Of a stretch of 64,000 nt of DNA, positions 18,771-26,834 are shown in pieces. A program made the position numbers and the translations under genes. This DNA comes from Rhizobium sp. RU20A (lineage in GTDB: Bacteria > Pseudomonadota > Alphaproteobacteria > Rhizobiales > Rhizobiaceae). Within the stretch, counting starts at the first letter, position 1; each line of letters opens with the position of its first letter. The stretch lies in NCBI RefSeq assembly GCF_900155885.1, contig NZ_FTMB01000001.1, positions 186,001-250,000 of the forward strand, given 5' to 3'. The notes below the pieces were generated by a model. It was not told the DNA's origin. It saw only the letters and a program-made list of their open reading frames with translations, and made no database searches.

Positions 18771-19695
18771 TCTCTTTCACTTTAATAACGTATTCATTAA
18801 GGGCTGTTAGAATTTCATTGCAAGTGTCCGCATTCTCTGGGTGTCCGTCATTATCAACCTCAACGTCAAGCTTAAATCTAGTCGCTCTCAATCCATTATC
18901 GAACATATAAATCGTTGTCGCTTTCCCGTTCATGTCAGCCAAAACGGTGCAATCCAAAATATCGTCGTCATCTACTTCAACTATGTCACTTTGGTTCATA
19001 AGTCCGGCGACGGCTTTCTGTATTTCGCTCCGCCCTTTTCCAAAGAATGGTATTACCCCACTTCTCACTCGTTCAACGAGCGGGTCGTCTTTGTTCGAGC
19101 GTGTGAAAGCGATCATCATTTTTCCCCCGAGGCTACTTCTTCCCGCACGGGAGGTCGCCCTATTGGAAACATTGACTCTGATTTCCTTCGGATCCGCATT
19201 CTTGTAGTAAGACGCACCCAATCGGAACGATGCTGATCGAACACCCTTCCTGTCCGGGAGCACGCCTAAAAGCGTGTCCTTCAGCGTGCCGTAGCCACCG
19301 AACAATCCCAGGTATTGTGCGCCAATATAAATGTTTCCTGATTCCGAAAGATAAAGGACAAAATGGAAAGGTCGCAAATTGACGCTATCCGCCGAAATTT
19401 TTCCTTTTTCTGTATTGTCGTAACCGTGTCCCCAGTAGGACGCTTTGAACGTTCCAGTTATAGTGCGATCGCTCATCCTTGTCAGGTTTTCAAACGGCGC
19501 TTCCTTTCGTGAGCGGAGCCGGTCAATATCTCCCTCCGCATTCAGGTCAAAGGGCTTTTGAGCTTGCATTCTTGCAAACATCTGTTCGTATTCAGCAAGC
19601 GTGAAGGGGAAAACCACATCATCCTCTCCAGACTTCCGCACCCGGTAGAGGTAGTGAAAGCTCGCGCTCACCTCTTCGTTTTTCTTTGTTGCCAT
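18763..19695 (-). CDS. Cytosolic 310-aa protein, RexA-like sensor candidate (cargo gene A)
   Basis: A 310-residue soluble protein of unknown family. I see no signal peptide, membrane segment or nuclease motif. A central segment FHFVLYLSESGNIYIG followed by a glycine-rich turn and an LxxxLLGVL helix recalls the pattern in RexA (SFLFVEGDTIGF...DLTDFL). The C-terminus, like RexA's, is a long amphipathic helix ending in basic residues. ATG at 19695 has a GGGGGC upstream; a TTG at 19740 would add 15 residues including three cysteines. It is followed by the membrane protein with an 8-bp overlap, and has its own promoter candidate at 19830-19859. AT-rich relative to its neighbours. Confidence 0.65.
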   Translation of the reverse strand: MATKKNEEVSASFHYLYRVRKSGEDDVVFPFTLAEYEQMFARMQAQKPFDLNAEGDIDRLRSRKEAPFENLTRMSDRTITGTFKASYWGHGYDNTEKGKISADSVNLRPFHFVLYLSESGNIYIGAQYLGLFGGYGTLKDTLLGVLPDRKGVRSASFRLGASYYKNADPKEIRVNVSNRATSRAGRSSLGGKMMIAFTRSNKDDPLVERVRSGVIPFFGKGRSEIQKAVAGLMNQSDIVEVDDDDILDCTVLADMNGKATTIYMFDNGLRATRFKLDVEVDNDGHPENADTCNEILTALNEYVIKVKENG

Positions 19696-19740
19696 ACTCT
19701 GCCCCCGACTCGCACATGATTCGCAATGGTTGCAATTCAA

Positions 19741-19983
19741 GCACTCAAGCTAGCATTTGTTGAGTCACCTTGTGAAAGTTTACTGGCCTGTTTGATCGGA
19801 AGTGCGGTGGCTGGATAAACTGAAGCTCGAATATGTTCTTTATTTGTTCTGGTAGTCAATTGACAGGTTTGGCTTCTCGGTTCGCCATATGGCTATATTA
19901 ACCTCTCCAAGAGCAGCCGTTTGTAGTAGCAGTCGTTTCGAACAGCCGGCGGGGCGGAGGCCCCGCCGGTCATCGGCATTAGT
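19741..19983. other. Noncoding region upstream of the cargo operon
   Basis: 243 bases with no plausible gene, separating the cargo pair from the small-gene cluster. It contains the cargo promoter candidate on the minus strand (19830-19859) and a partial TTGACA on the plus strand at 19860. A GC-rich GGCGGGGCGGAGGCCCCGCC hairpin (19950-19969), followed only by GGTCATC, lies at its right end and could be a terminator for the small-gene cluster. Confidence 0.5.
19830..19859 (-). promoter_or_regulatory. Candidate promoter of the two-gene cargo
   Basis: On the minus strand TTGACT (19859-19854) is followed after 18 bp by CATATT (19835-19830), about 135 bp upstream of the ATG at 19695. It suggests that the cargo is expressed independently of the structural genes, as expected for a lysogenic-conversion or defence gene. 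Confidence 0.45.
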
Positions 19984-20298
19984 TTAGGCGCTTCCAGCCG
20001 AGTCCCGCGATGGCGCGCCGGCCTCTGCGGCCATCGCGTTCACAAGGATTTGTCGAAGCTCCCGCTTCGTCGCCTTCTGCATCGCAAGGGCGACAAGCTG
20101 TGCGGCAACGCTAAGCTGGCGAAGCTGCTGCTCCTTGGCGAACTCGTCCGCGATCCTCTCCATTTCGGAAAGCTCAGCTTCTTCAAGCGCCTGCTTCGCG
20201 AGAATTTCGGCGCGCTTCCGCACTACCGGATCGGACTCCGTGCCATACTTCTCGTGAGCGTTCTTGACCATGAGGCGAAGTGCAGGGTTCAGGGCCAT
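19984..20298 (-). CDS. Small hypothetical protein (104 aa), element
   Basis: Starts MALNPALRLM at 20298, the ATG overlapping the stop of the preceding gene (TAATG). The protein is highly charged and helical (RKRAEILAKQALEEAELSEM), probably a coiled coil, with an Ala/Met-rich C-terminal helix. I do not recognise a family. It is the last of five small genes in the same direction and probably co-transcribed with 20298-20705. Confidence 0.6.
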   Translation of the reverse strand: MALNPALRLMVKNAHEKYGTESDPVVRKRAEILAKQALEEAELSEMERIADEFAKEQQLRQLSVAAQLVALAMQKATKRELRQILVNAMAAEAGAPSRDSAGSA

Positions 20299-20705
20299 TA
20301 TGCTGCCCTCTCTGCGATCAACGGATTGTGGAAGCGACACGGCTCTTTCTCTGCGTCCTCGTCGTAGTCGTTGCCGACTACCAGAAGGGATGACTTAAGC
20401 CGGACGAAATCGTCGTGAACGCGCTGGAGGTTCGCAAGATAGTCGCGCGTCTCCTCAATCCGCATCTGAAGTTCCGCCAGCGGCTCCTCGACTTCTGCGA
20501 GACCGTCAGCCACCTCCTCGCTATACCGCGCAAGACCGCCGTAAGTGCCGGGATCGCGGATCAGGTCGTTCGGACGATAGAGTTCAACGGTCGGCCCCAT
20601 GCTGAAGATACTCTTCATCGTGTGAGAGACAAAGAGCGCCCAAAGCTCCTTCTCGCTCAGCGTTGCGGCCGGTTCGGTGCTGGTGTAGACTTCGTTGGTC
20701 ATCAT
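20298..20705 (-). CDS. Hypothetical protein (135 aa), element
   Basis: An acidic protein beginning MMTNEVYTS; either of two adjacent ATG codons could be used, behind GAAAGG. Residues from about 60 to 105 form a predicted coiled coil (VADGLAEVEEPLAELQMRIEE). No family recognised. It is translationally coupled to the next gene. Its leader contains a 10-bp inverted repeat (20740-20783). Confidence 0.6.
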   Translation of the reverse strand: MMTNEVYTSTEPAATLSEKELWALFVSHTMKSIFSMGPTVELYRPNDLIRDPGTYGGLARYSEEVADGLAEVEEPLAELQMRIEETRDYLANLQRVHDDFVRLKSSLLVVGNDYDEDAEKEPCRFHNPLIAERAA

Positions 20706-20739
20706 GAATACCTTTCGTGTTTAGTGATGACTTCAGACA

Positions 20740-20783
20740 AGGAACGGCAAGGCAAAGTTTGGTCGCAGAGCCATGCCGTTCCT
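20740..20783. repeat. 10-bp inverted repeat in an intergenic leader
   Basis: AGGAACGGCA (20740-20749) and TGCCGTTCCT (20774-20783) form a perfect 10-bp stem with a 24-base loop between two element genes. It could be an attenuator, an RNA processing site or a regulator site. Confidence 0.5.
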
Positions 20784-20791
20784 GTTTTGGG

Positions 20792-21322
20792 CTATTCGCC
20801 CGTGACCTTCCACTGTGGGAAGGTCCAGCGGACCTGCTGACTAAGCTGGTCGCGCATTCTCTTGAGCCTCGCCATTTCGGCGAAAGCCGTGTTCCTTGCT
20901 GCCGGATCGGACAGGTCAGATTGCTCGATTTCGGCAATGCGGGCGTCGATTTCCGAGCGCTTGTGTTCGTTTATGAGTTCGGCAAGTTCCGCCGCTGCGC
21001 TGATCATGCATCCGACCGCGATCTCTGCCTGAGCGATTGAGCCCTTCTGATTGAAGTAGGGGCTGTCTTCCGGGTGATCGATGTAGGATTCTTCAATCCA
21101 GCCAGTCATCGAATGCGGATCGCTATCGTCTTCGATCTTCGGCGGCTCCATGTTTGCGAGGTCCAAAATCTCCGCGATGGTTCCGCCGCTGCGCTGGTAT
21201 CGTTCAAAAAACGGCTCGCGATATGACAGCGCGTTCTCATCCGCGACCTTCAGCGCCGCGGCCTTCTTCGCCTTTTGACGTTCCCGCCACCGCTTCTGAA
21301 TTTCTGCATTCGTCAGGGCCAT
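20792..21322 (-). CDS. Hypothetical phage protein (176 aa), element
   Basis: A 176-residue protein starting MALTNAEIQKRWRERQK, an N-terminus often seen in small phage and island proteins of rhizobia. The middle holds an acidic, proline-containing segment and the C-terminal half a helical region (ELAELINEHKRSEID). Function unknown; possibly DNA-associated because of the basic N-terminus. AGGAGGCAATCAC upstream gives a good ribosome site. Confidence 0.65.
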   Translation of the reverse strand: MALTNAEIQKRWRERQKAKKAAALKVADENALSYREPFFERYQRSGGTIAEILDLANMEPPKIEDDSDPHSMTGWIEESYIDHPEDSPYFNQKGSIAQAEIAVGCMISAAAELAELINEHKRSEIDARIAEIEQSDLSDPAARNTAFAEMARLKRMRDQLSQQVRWTFPQWKVTGE

Positions 21323-21390
21323 GTGATTGCCTCCTTCTGATTATGCTTATGGCGTAATCATAATTATCATGCAATAGCCAAAATGACGGT

Positions 21391-21588
21391 TCATGCAGAT
21401 TTCTTCACGCCCTCATCCTCGCCGCGATAGCAGTAGGCCGGCCAGATGCCGCCTTCCTCGCCGAGGATCATAGCGAGGCGCGTTTTCAGGCAATCGGGCG
21501 CTGCAGGGTCGAAGGTATCGAAGAGGTCTTCGATAAGGTCGATGACGTGGCCGTAGAGGTCAGCCGGAAGGTAGGTCTGCATTTCCAT
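21391..21588 (-). CDS. Small acidic hypothetical protein (65 aa), element
   Basis: Start ATG at 21588 (MEMQTYLPADLYGH) behind AGGGGAAATGAA; an upstream ATG at 21606 is less likely. The sequence is acidic with two hydrophobic faces (VIDLIEDLFDTFDP), cysteines in DCLKT and AYCYRG, and no recognised domain. Small acidic proteins of this sort in phages often bind host proteins, but there is no direct sign of that here. Confidence 0.55.
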   Translation of the reverse strand: MEMQTYLPADLYGHVIDLIEDLFDTFDPAAPDCLKTRLAMILGEEGGIWPAYCYRGEDEGVKKSA

Positions 21589-21712
21589 TTCATTTCCCCT
21601 GCCCATGAGCGGGCATCACCTTCATGAGTCGGCTGGAGTGATTTGGCAAGTAATAAAAATAAAATCAGCGAAAATACTCGATTTTACCCGGATATATTGG
21701 CTGATCATCAAG

Positions 21713-21734
21713 GATAAGTAAGTATTTACTTATC
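21713..21734. repeat. Perfect 9-bp palindrome between element genes
   Basis: GATAAGTAA / TTACTTATC around GTAT, in an AT-rich gap just downstream of the 21739-22080 gene. It lacks a T-run, so it is more like an operator or RNA stabiliser than a rho-independent terminator. Confidence 0.55.
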
Positions 21735-21738
21735 GCCT

Positions 21739-22080
21739 TTATTCCGATTTCGCCTTCATTTTCTCGCGGCGCTTCTTCGATGCGGCACGGTTGCTCCGCC
21801 GGATTGCTTCACGGGCTGCTTCGAACGTCTCATGCTTCGTGTATTGGCGGACGCCCGTGGCGCGCTTCACCGATTCCTGTTCCGCCTTCTCGCGTTCCTT
21901 GGCAAGCTGGCGCACGTCGTCGGTCGGGAAGAACCGGCGGGGCTTGTAGTCGGTCCGGCCGGAAGCTTCGGCGTCGGCGGCGCGTTGCGCCATTCGGGCG
22001 TCCGCATAGGCCAACTGCCGGTCGGCCATCAGCTTGCGCCGGTTTTCGATTGCTTCCGCAAAGTGCAGCATGCGCGTCAT
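21739..22080 (-). CDS. Basic helical hypothetical protein (113 aa), element
   Basis: Lys/Arg/Ala-rich throughout, with a long predicted helix (MADRQLAYADARMAQRAAD) and a strongly basic tail (NRAASKKRREKMKAKSE). AGAAGG precedes the ATG. Composition suggests nucleic-acid binding. No family recognised. It is the first gene after the noncoding AT-rich block. Confidence 0.6.
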   Translation of the reverse strand: MTRMLHFAEAIENRRKLMADRQLAYADARMAQRAADAEASGRTDYKPRRFFPTDDVRQLAKEREKAEQESVKRATGVRQYTKHETFEAAREAIRRSNRAASKKRREKMKAKSE

Positions 22081-22168
22081 CCTTCTTTCGCCTTAACTGA
22101 CCTACGTTATAGCGGGATCGTCGTTGGATGCGCCAAATTGCGAGCGAAGATTGTCCGGGAGGCTGAGG

Positions 22169-22285
22169 CGCGTCAGAATTCTGAGGGCTTGCTATATATA
22201 GGGTATATATATACATATATATTATTAAATACTAATAATAAAATACAAATAAGAAGACGGCGAAGCATCAGGAATTCTGACGCGC
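22169..22285. repeat. 14-bp inverted repeat flanking AT-rich tract
   Basis: GCGCGTCAGAATTC at 22169-22182 and its exact reverse complement at 22272-22285, 89 bp apart, with a very AT-rich tract between. Confidence 0.8.
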
Positions 22286-22366
22286 TCAACACTCGCCGCT
22301 TCGCGGCTCGCCTGCGCGGCCTTCGGCCTTTCCAGCGCCTTGCGGCGCTGACCGGTAATTCTCTTC

Positions 22367-22521
22367 CTCCCGGAAGGCTTCGAAGGGAAGAATTTGAAGA
22401 AGGCTCCCGGCGGTGAATTCACCTCCCGGCAGGTAGAAATAGAAGCTCCCGGTTAAGAAGCAGGCGGTTCCGGTGCTTCTTTCCGCCATACAGAGTCATA
22501 CAGAGGCAGGAAGGCTCCCGG
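22367..22521 (+). repeat. Five CTCCCGG repeats
   Basis: CTCCCGG starts at 22367, 22404, 22423, 22446 and 22515, three of them within the longer form (A)AGGCTCCCGG or AAGCTCCCGG. All are in one orientation with irregular spacing (37, 19, 23 and 69 bp). Confidence 0.6.
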
Positions 22522-22577
22522 ATAAGGAAAGACGCCTTCCGGTTCACGAAGCGCGCCCACGAGTCGCTCTGAGTCTT

Positions 22578-25178
22578 TCAGCGTGTCCTCTGGTTCAGAT
22601 ACGCGCCGGCCCGCGTCTGCCTGCGAAGCTCATCCGCCACAAGCCCGCGCATCTGCTGTTCCACCTGCTTACCCACCTTCGCCGCCAAGTCGGCGTTCTG
22701 GGCCGGGTCGCCGCCGGTCGCGTTCACCGTGACGTTCGTATTGATGTTGACCGGCGACGGCGCGGCGTTGCTGTTCGCCGCCTTCAGGTCGGGCTTGCGC
22801 AGTGCCGGCGCACCGCCGACATAACCACCATCGGAATAGCCTGATAGCGCGCCGCGATGCAGTGCCTCAAGGTTGCCCACGCCGATCCGGCTGGTCGCCT
22901 TCTTCGACATGACATATTCGCCCTTATGGACGACGCCCGCCGGCTGATACTTTCCGCCGTCGCCGGTATAGCCGCCGTCCGAGAAGCCGAAGAGTGCGCC
23001 AAGGATGCCGGTTCCCGCGCCGCCGAGAAGACCGGAGAGCGGCCCCTTGCCGAGAAGCGCGGCCTGCAACGTGGCATCGATCAGGCTGTTCAACAGGTTC
23101 TGAAGCGCGCCGTTCAGGGTCTGTGTGCCGGTCAACAGGCCGGACAGGGACGACGTGAAGCTCTCCGCAAAATACTGCTGGGCGCTCTTCAGGCCTTCGG
23201 CACTGCGGGCAACCTGCTGGTTCTTGCTGTCGAGCTGCTGCGTGAGGGCGATCTTCTCGCGCATCTTCTGAAGTTCGGCGTCGGTCAAGGTGATGCCGTT
23301 GCGGCGGGCCTCTTCCTGAAGCCGGTAGACCTCAAGCTCAATGCGCTGCTGCGATGCCGACATGCCGGAAATCGAGCGCTCGAATTCAGCCAGGCGCAAA
23401 CCTTCCTCAACCGACTGGTTCAGGCTCTTGCGGGCGGCGTCCTGCTGCTTCAGCAATTCGGTGCGCTGGCGTTCGCCATCGGTCGGCGCAAGCGGCTGGG
23501 CTGCGGTCGGCGTATTGGAATAGGCGTTGCGGATAGTGCTATCGTCCACCCGCTTCAGGCCGGTCCATTCCTGCCGAAGGGATTCAGGGTCACCACCACG
23601 GCGACGAAGCAGCGCACGGGCAAGCTCATCCTGTGTCGTCGCGTCGAAGAGCCGGTCACCGGACAGGCCAAGTTCCTTCATCAGGCCCTCAAGGGTGCGG
23701 CCCGTGATCTGGTAGCGGCCAAGCGCTGAAGAGCCCTTGCCGTCGCCGTAAAGGGCGCGGTTCGCTGGATCGGCGAGCATACGGCGCTGAAGGGCGCGGA
23801 CCTGATCAAGCGTCATGCCGGTAAGGTTCTGTGCGCCGCCCGTCCATCTGCCATGATCGAGGGTGGCGTTATAATCGCCGCCGCTTTCGACACTGGCGAT
23901 CAGATCAAGGATGTTGTCGTGCTTGCCATACCGCGCCACGCTCTTGGCGCGGTTTGCAATGTCGGTTGCGCTCATGACCTCGCCCATGGTGAGGGCCTTC
24001 GAAACGGCCTTGTTGTAGGCCGCGTCAATGCCGTCCGTCGTGGCGAGCGTGTCCAGTTCGGCCTTCAGTTCCGGCAAAAAGTTCTTGAGGTCGGCAAGGG
24101 CGCTCTTGAAATTGGCAGCGGCGTTCGTGTTGCCGCTGAAGGCACCGGTCAGGCTGTTGCTTGCGGCCGACAATTCCTTGAGCCCGGTCTTGAATTCATC
24201 GCTCCCGCCCGTGAGGTCGGTGATTTGCTCATCCACGGCCCTTAATGCGATTTCGAGGTTCCGAAGCTCTGCCTGCTGAAGGAAGTTGCCGGTATTCGCC
24301 TTCTCGCGTTCGATGGCTGTGGCAATGTCGGCGCGCTGCTTCTGAAGGCGCTTCAACTGTTCTTCCGGGCTGTTGTAGCGCTCAACCGCCCTATCGTAGG
24401 TGTCCTTGCCGGGATTGAGCGCATCGCGCACCTTCGCCATTGCGCCGGCCGCATCGATGGCAAAGCCCTTCATGCGCACGGTCGCATTGCGCCACATGGT
24501 CGCGAATTCGGCGTCGATCTTCTTGGCGGCTTCGATCTGCTGATCGCTGAAGGTCGCGGCCTCGCTGCGCAGCTTCTGGATTTGCTCGACCGACATGCCG
24601 AGAACCTTCGCCATCTGTTCGGCCCCGGTGCCACCGAAGACCTCATCAAGAATGCGGGTCTGCGCTGCGGCATCCAGCGTCTGAAGCTTGGTGATGATCT
24701 CATCAAGGAAGCGGCTCGGATCACGCAAGCGGTCGGCCACGTCGGCGGCACTGTAGCCAAGGCGCTGAAAAGCTTCCTCCGCGCTGCCCTTGCCGGTCTT
24801 AGCGAATTCATCGCCGCGGATGTTGAGTTCCTTCAGGGCGTCGGTCACGCCGTCAATGCTCATGCCGGTTGCTGAAGCGAGGTAGGTCCATTGCGTCCAC
24901 ACCTTCGCCGACACGCCAGCCTTGCGGGCCTCGCGGTCAACCTCTGCAATCGAGGTGGCAATTTCCTTCACCGCAAGCGCCGCGCCGCCGATAGCGGCAA
25001 CGACGGCCCCGCTCTTCATCAGTGGCGCAAACATCGTCTCAAGCTTCTGACTGAGGCCGTCGGCGTCCTGCTGCATCTGCTTAAAGCGCTTGTTCCCGTA
25101 GGCGCGGGCGCCGTCCAGATCGCGCTTATACTTGTCGGCATTGGCCCGGAAGGTCACAAGCAACAGATCATCATTCAT
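22578..25178 (-). CDS. Phage tail tape-measure protein with muramidase-like domain
   Basis: An 866-residue protein that would set tail length and pass through the cell wall with the DNA. The N-terminal 300 residues are a tape-measure coiled coil containing an Ala-rich hydrophobic stretch (VVAAIGGAALAVKEIA). Around residues 410-560 a lysozyme-like segment appears, with LIASVESGGDYNAT carrying the likely catalytic glutamate and SALGRYQI. The C-terminus has GGYTGDGGKYQPAG and HKGEYVMSK, the closing motif of many siphophage tape measures. It lies directly after TerL instead of after tail tube and chaperone genes. It implies a tail of roughly 130 nm if the usual 1.5 angstrom per residue applies. 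Confidence 0.9.
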   Translation of the reverse strand: MNDDLLLVTFRANADKYKRDLDGARAYGNKRFKQMQQDADGLSQKLETMFAPLMKSGAVVAAIGGAALAVKEIATSIAEVDREARKAGVSAKVWTQWTYLASATGMSIDGVTDALKELNIRGDEFAKTGKGSAEEAFQRLGYSAADVADRLRDPSRFLDEIITKLQTLDAAAQTRILDEVFGGTGAEQMAKVLGMSVEQIQKLRSEAATFSDQQIEAAKKIDAEFATMWRNATVRMKGFAIDAAGAMAKVRDALNPGKDTYDRAVERYNSPEEQLKRLQKQRADIATAIEREKANTGNFLQQAELRNLEIALRAVDEQITDLTGGSDEFKTGLKELSAASNSLTGAFSGNTNAAANFKSALADLKNFLPELKAELDTLATTDGIDAAYNKAVSKALTMGEVMSATDIANRAKSVARYGKHDNILDLIASVESGGDYNATLDHGRWTGGAQNLTGMTLDQVRALQRRMLADPANRALYGDGKGSSALGRYQITGRTLEGLMKELGLSGDRLFDATTQDELARALLRRRGGDPESLRQEWTGLKRVDDSTIRNAYSNTPTAAQPLAPTDGERQRTELLKQQDAARKSLNQSVEEGLRLAEFERSISGMSASQQRIELEVYRLQEEARRNGITLTDAELQKMREKIALTQQLDSKNQQVARSAEGLKSAQQYFAESFTSSLSGLLTGTQTLNGALQNLLNSLIDATLQAALLGKGPLSGLLGGAGTGILGALFGFSDGGYTGDGGKYQPAGVVHKGEYVMSKKATSRIGVGNLEALHRGALSGYSDGGYVGGAPALRKPDLKAANSNAAPSPVNINTNVTVNATGGDPAQNADLAAKVGKQVEQQMRGLVADELRRQTRAGAYLNQRTR

Positions 25179-25190
25179 ATCGGCATTCCT

Positions 25191-26834
25191 TTATGCGGCT
25201 TCGGCATCGTCATGGCGAAGCCGGTCAAATTCGTTGGGGTCGAGGTCGAAAATCGAGCGCTGGTTATCGTTCGCCGCCGCCCTGAAGACGGACAGCGCCG
25301 ACGCAATCGCGCCGTCAATGTGGTTTGAATGGCGGGTGCCCTTGTGCATCGTCGTCAGTTCGCCGGCATTGGTGGCGCGCTTCACGACGACGCTTTCGAA
25401 GTGGTTGCGAAGGATCGGGTGTGCGCCGTGGCGGATGCGGCGGCCGTTCACGATGCGCTCAAGATCACAGATCGGGCCATGCATGTGCTTCGCCGTCTGC
25501 GGAACCTGAAGAACGGTGATTCCGTGGTCCATCAGCTTGCCCATGAGCGGGCCGGCGAGCGACGGGTCGAAGACGACTTCGCGCACGTCGTAGGTGCCGC
25601 AAAGGTCGATGATCCGGTCGGCGATCACGTCGGGTTCAATCACCGGGCCATCGATGACGTTCAAAAGCCCTTCATCGCGCCACCGGGTATAGGGAGCCTG
25701 TTCGACCTTGGCCTTATCTTCCAATCCTTCTGACGGCAGGAAGAACCACGGGTGAACCGTGATGCGGCCATCCTCATGCCGCCACGCGCCGACGATGGCC
25801 GTCAGGTCGCCCGAGCGGGACAAGTCAACGCCAAGCCAGCACGGCAGGCCCTCAAGGTCGGCAAGGTCGAAGTTCGGATCGCGGCCGGCGTCATAGACGG
25901 CCATATCGAAGAGCGGATCACGGGAAGCGGCCTGCCAGATGTTGAGGTGAAATTGCTGGAATGCGAACCGCTCTGCCGGCCGGTGTTCGGCCTCGCGTGC
26001 CATCGTGCGCAAGCCGCCAAGATCAGGGAAGCCATAGGCAAGGCCGGGATTGACCTTGTGCCAAACGGCTTCATCGCGCCAATCGTCGGCGGGTCCAGCT
26101 TCGAAGATGATCGGCAGAAACGACGGGTCGTTAATCTCGCCGGTCGCGACCTTCCGGGCGTAGTCGTAAATCTCGAAACCGATGTTCTCCTGCCCACGGC
26201 CTGCGGTCGTGGCAATGATCATGAGGGTATCGGGAACCTTCGCCATGCCGGACTTGAGCGCTTCCCAGAGGTCGCGGCCCTTCCAAGCGTGGATTTCATC
26301 GACAAGGACGAAGGAAGGCGTCTTGCCGTGCTGGGCCGCCCCGTCACTCGATACGGCGAGCAATTCCGCCTTGTTCGGGCGGCTCATGATCTTCTTCGCT
26401 GAATTATGGGCGTCATAGATGCGTGTCGCACCGATCAACCGGCGATCCTCGCGAACGATGTTCGCAGCTTCCTTGAAGCCGATGCCAGCCTGTTCACGGT
26501 CGGACGCGGCAAAGATGGCCTGTCCGGCCGGTCGTGCTTCCGGGCCGATGGTGTGAAGAAGCGCCCACGCCGCCGCAATGCTGGTCTTGCGATTGCCACG
26601 GGGCAGCATCAGGAACACCGTGCGGACGATCCGACTTCCGTCCGGGTTGCGCGGTCCATAGATGCGCCGCGTCATGCGGTCCTGAAAATCGTAAAGCTGA
26701 AAGCGGCCCTTCGGCGCGGTGCTGGCCGGATGCTTCAAGGCCCGAATGAAATCGACGGCGTCCTGTCCATAGCCGAACGGGTCTTCGATAGCGCTGCCGT
26801 CATAAATCCAGTGCGGGAATGTGCTCTTAGGCAT
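25191..26834 (-). CDS. terL: Terminase large subunit TerL (HK97 type)
   Basis: A 547-residue packaging motor. The N-terminal ATPase shows a Walker A-like LPRGNRKTSIAA and the Walker B VLVDEIHAW with the catalytic glutamate, followed by IATTAGRG (coupling motif). The C-terminal nuclease begins with WLGVDLSRSGDLTAIVG, whose aspartates bind metal. Family Terminase_1 (HK97-like). Length is normal. It overlaps TerS by 8 bp and is 12 bp from the tape-measure gene. Function: translocates DNA into proheads and cuts it. Confidence 0.95.
   Translation of the reverse strand: MPKSTFPHWIYDGSAIEDPFGYGQDAVDFIRALKHPASTAPKGRFQLYDFQDRMTRRIYGPRNPDGSRIVRTVFLMLPRGNRKTSIAAAWALLHTIGPEARPAGQAIFAASDREQAGIGFKEAANIVREDRRLIGATRIYDAHNSAKKIMSRPNKAELLAVSSDGAAQHGKTPSFVLVDEIHAWKGRDLWEALKSGMAKVPDTLMIIATTAGRGQENIGFEIYDYARKVATGEINDPSFLPIIFEAGPADDWRDEAVWHKVNPGLAYGFPDLGGLRTMAREAEHRPAERFAFQQFHLNIWQAASRDPLFDMAVYDAGRDPNFDLADLEGLPCWLGVDLSRSGDLTAIVGAWRHEDGRITVHPWFFLPSEGLEDKAKVEQAPYTRWRDEGLLNVIDGPVIEPDVIADRIIDLCGTYDVREVVFDPSLAGPLMGKLMDHGITVLQVPQTAKHMHGPICDLERIVNGRRIRHGAHPILRNHFESVVVKRATNAGELTTMHKGTRHSNHIDGAIASALSVFRAAANDNQRSIFDLDPNEFDRLRHDDAEAA

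Larger units (their letters stand above)
22081..22577. other. Noncoding AT-rich, repeat-bearing block (origin or control region candidate)
   Basis: Nearly 500 bases without a convincing gene. 22191-22260 is almost pure AT (TATATATA tracts), flanked by a perfect 14-bp inverted repeat GCGCGTCAGAATTC (22169-22182) / GAATTCTGACGCGC (22272-22285). To the right CTCCCGG occurs five times on the plus strand, at 22367, 22404, 22423, 22446 and 22515. An AT-rich unwinding tract beside short repeats is how iteron-type origins look; a regulatory region between tail and accessory genes is the alternative. Confidence 0.5.

Noticed and set aside
18841-19236. 131-aa plus-strand frame over cargo gene A
   Set aside because: Shorter, opposite to a 310-aa frame with ribosome site, promoter and coupled partner.
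22225-22422. 65-aa frame in the noncoding block of the element
   Set aside because: Ends in a translation of the AT tract, no ribosome site; the block is better read as noncoding.
22367-22521. CRISPR array at the CTCCCGG repeats
   Set aside because: Repeats are 7-11 bp with irregular spacing; no 25-40 bp repeat-spacer pattern and no cas genes anywhere in the window.
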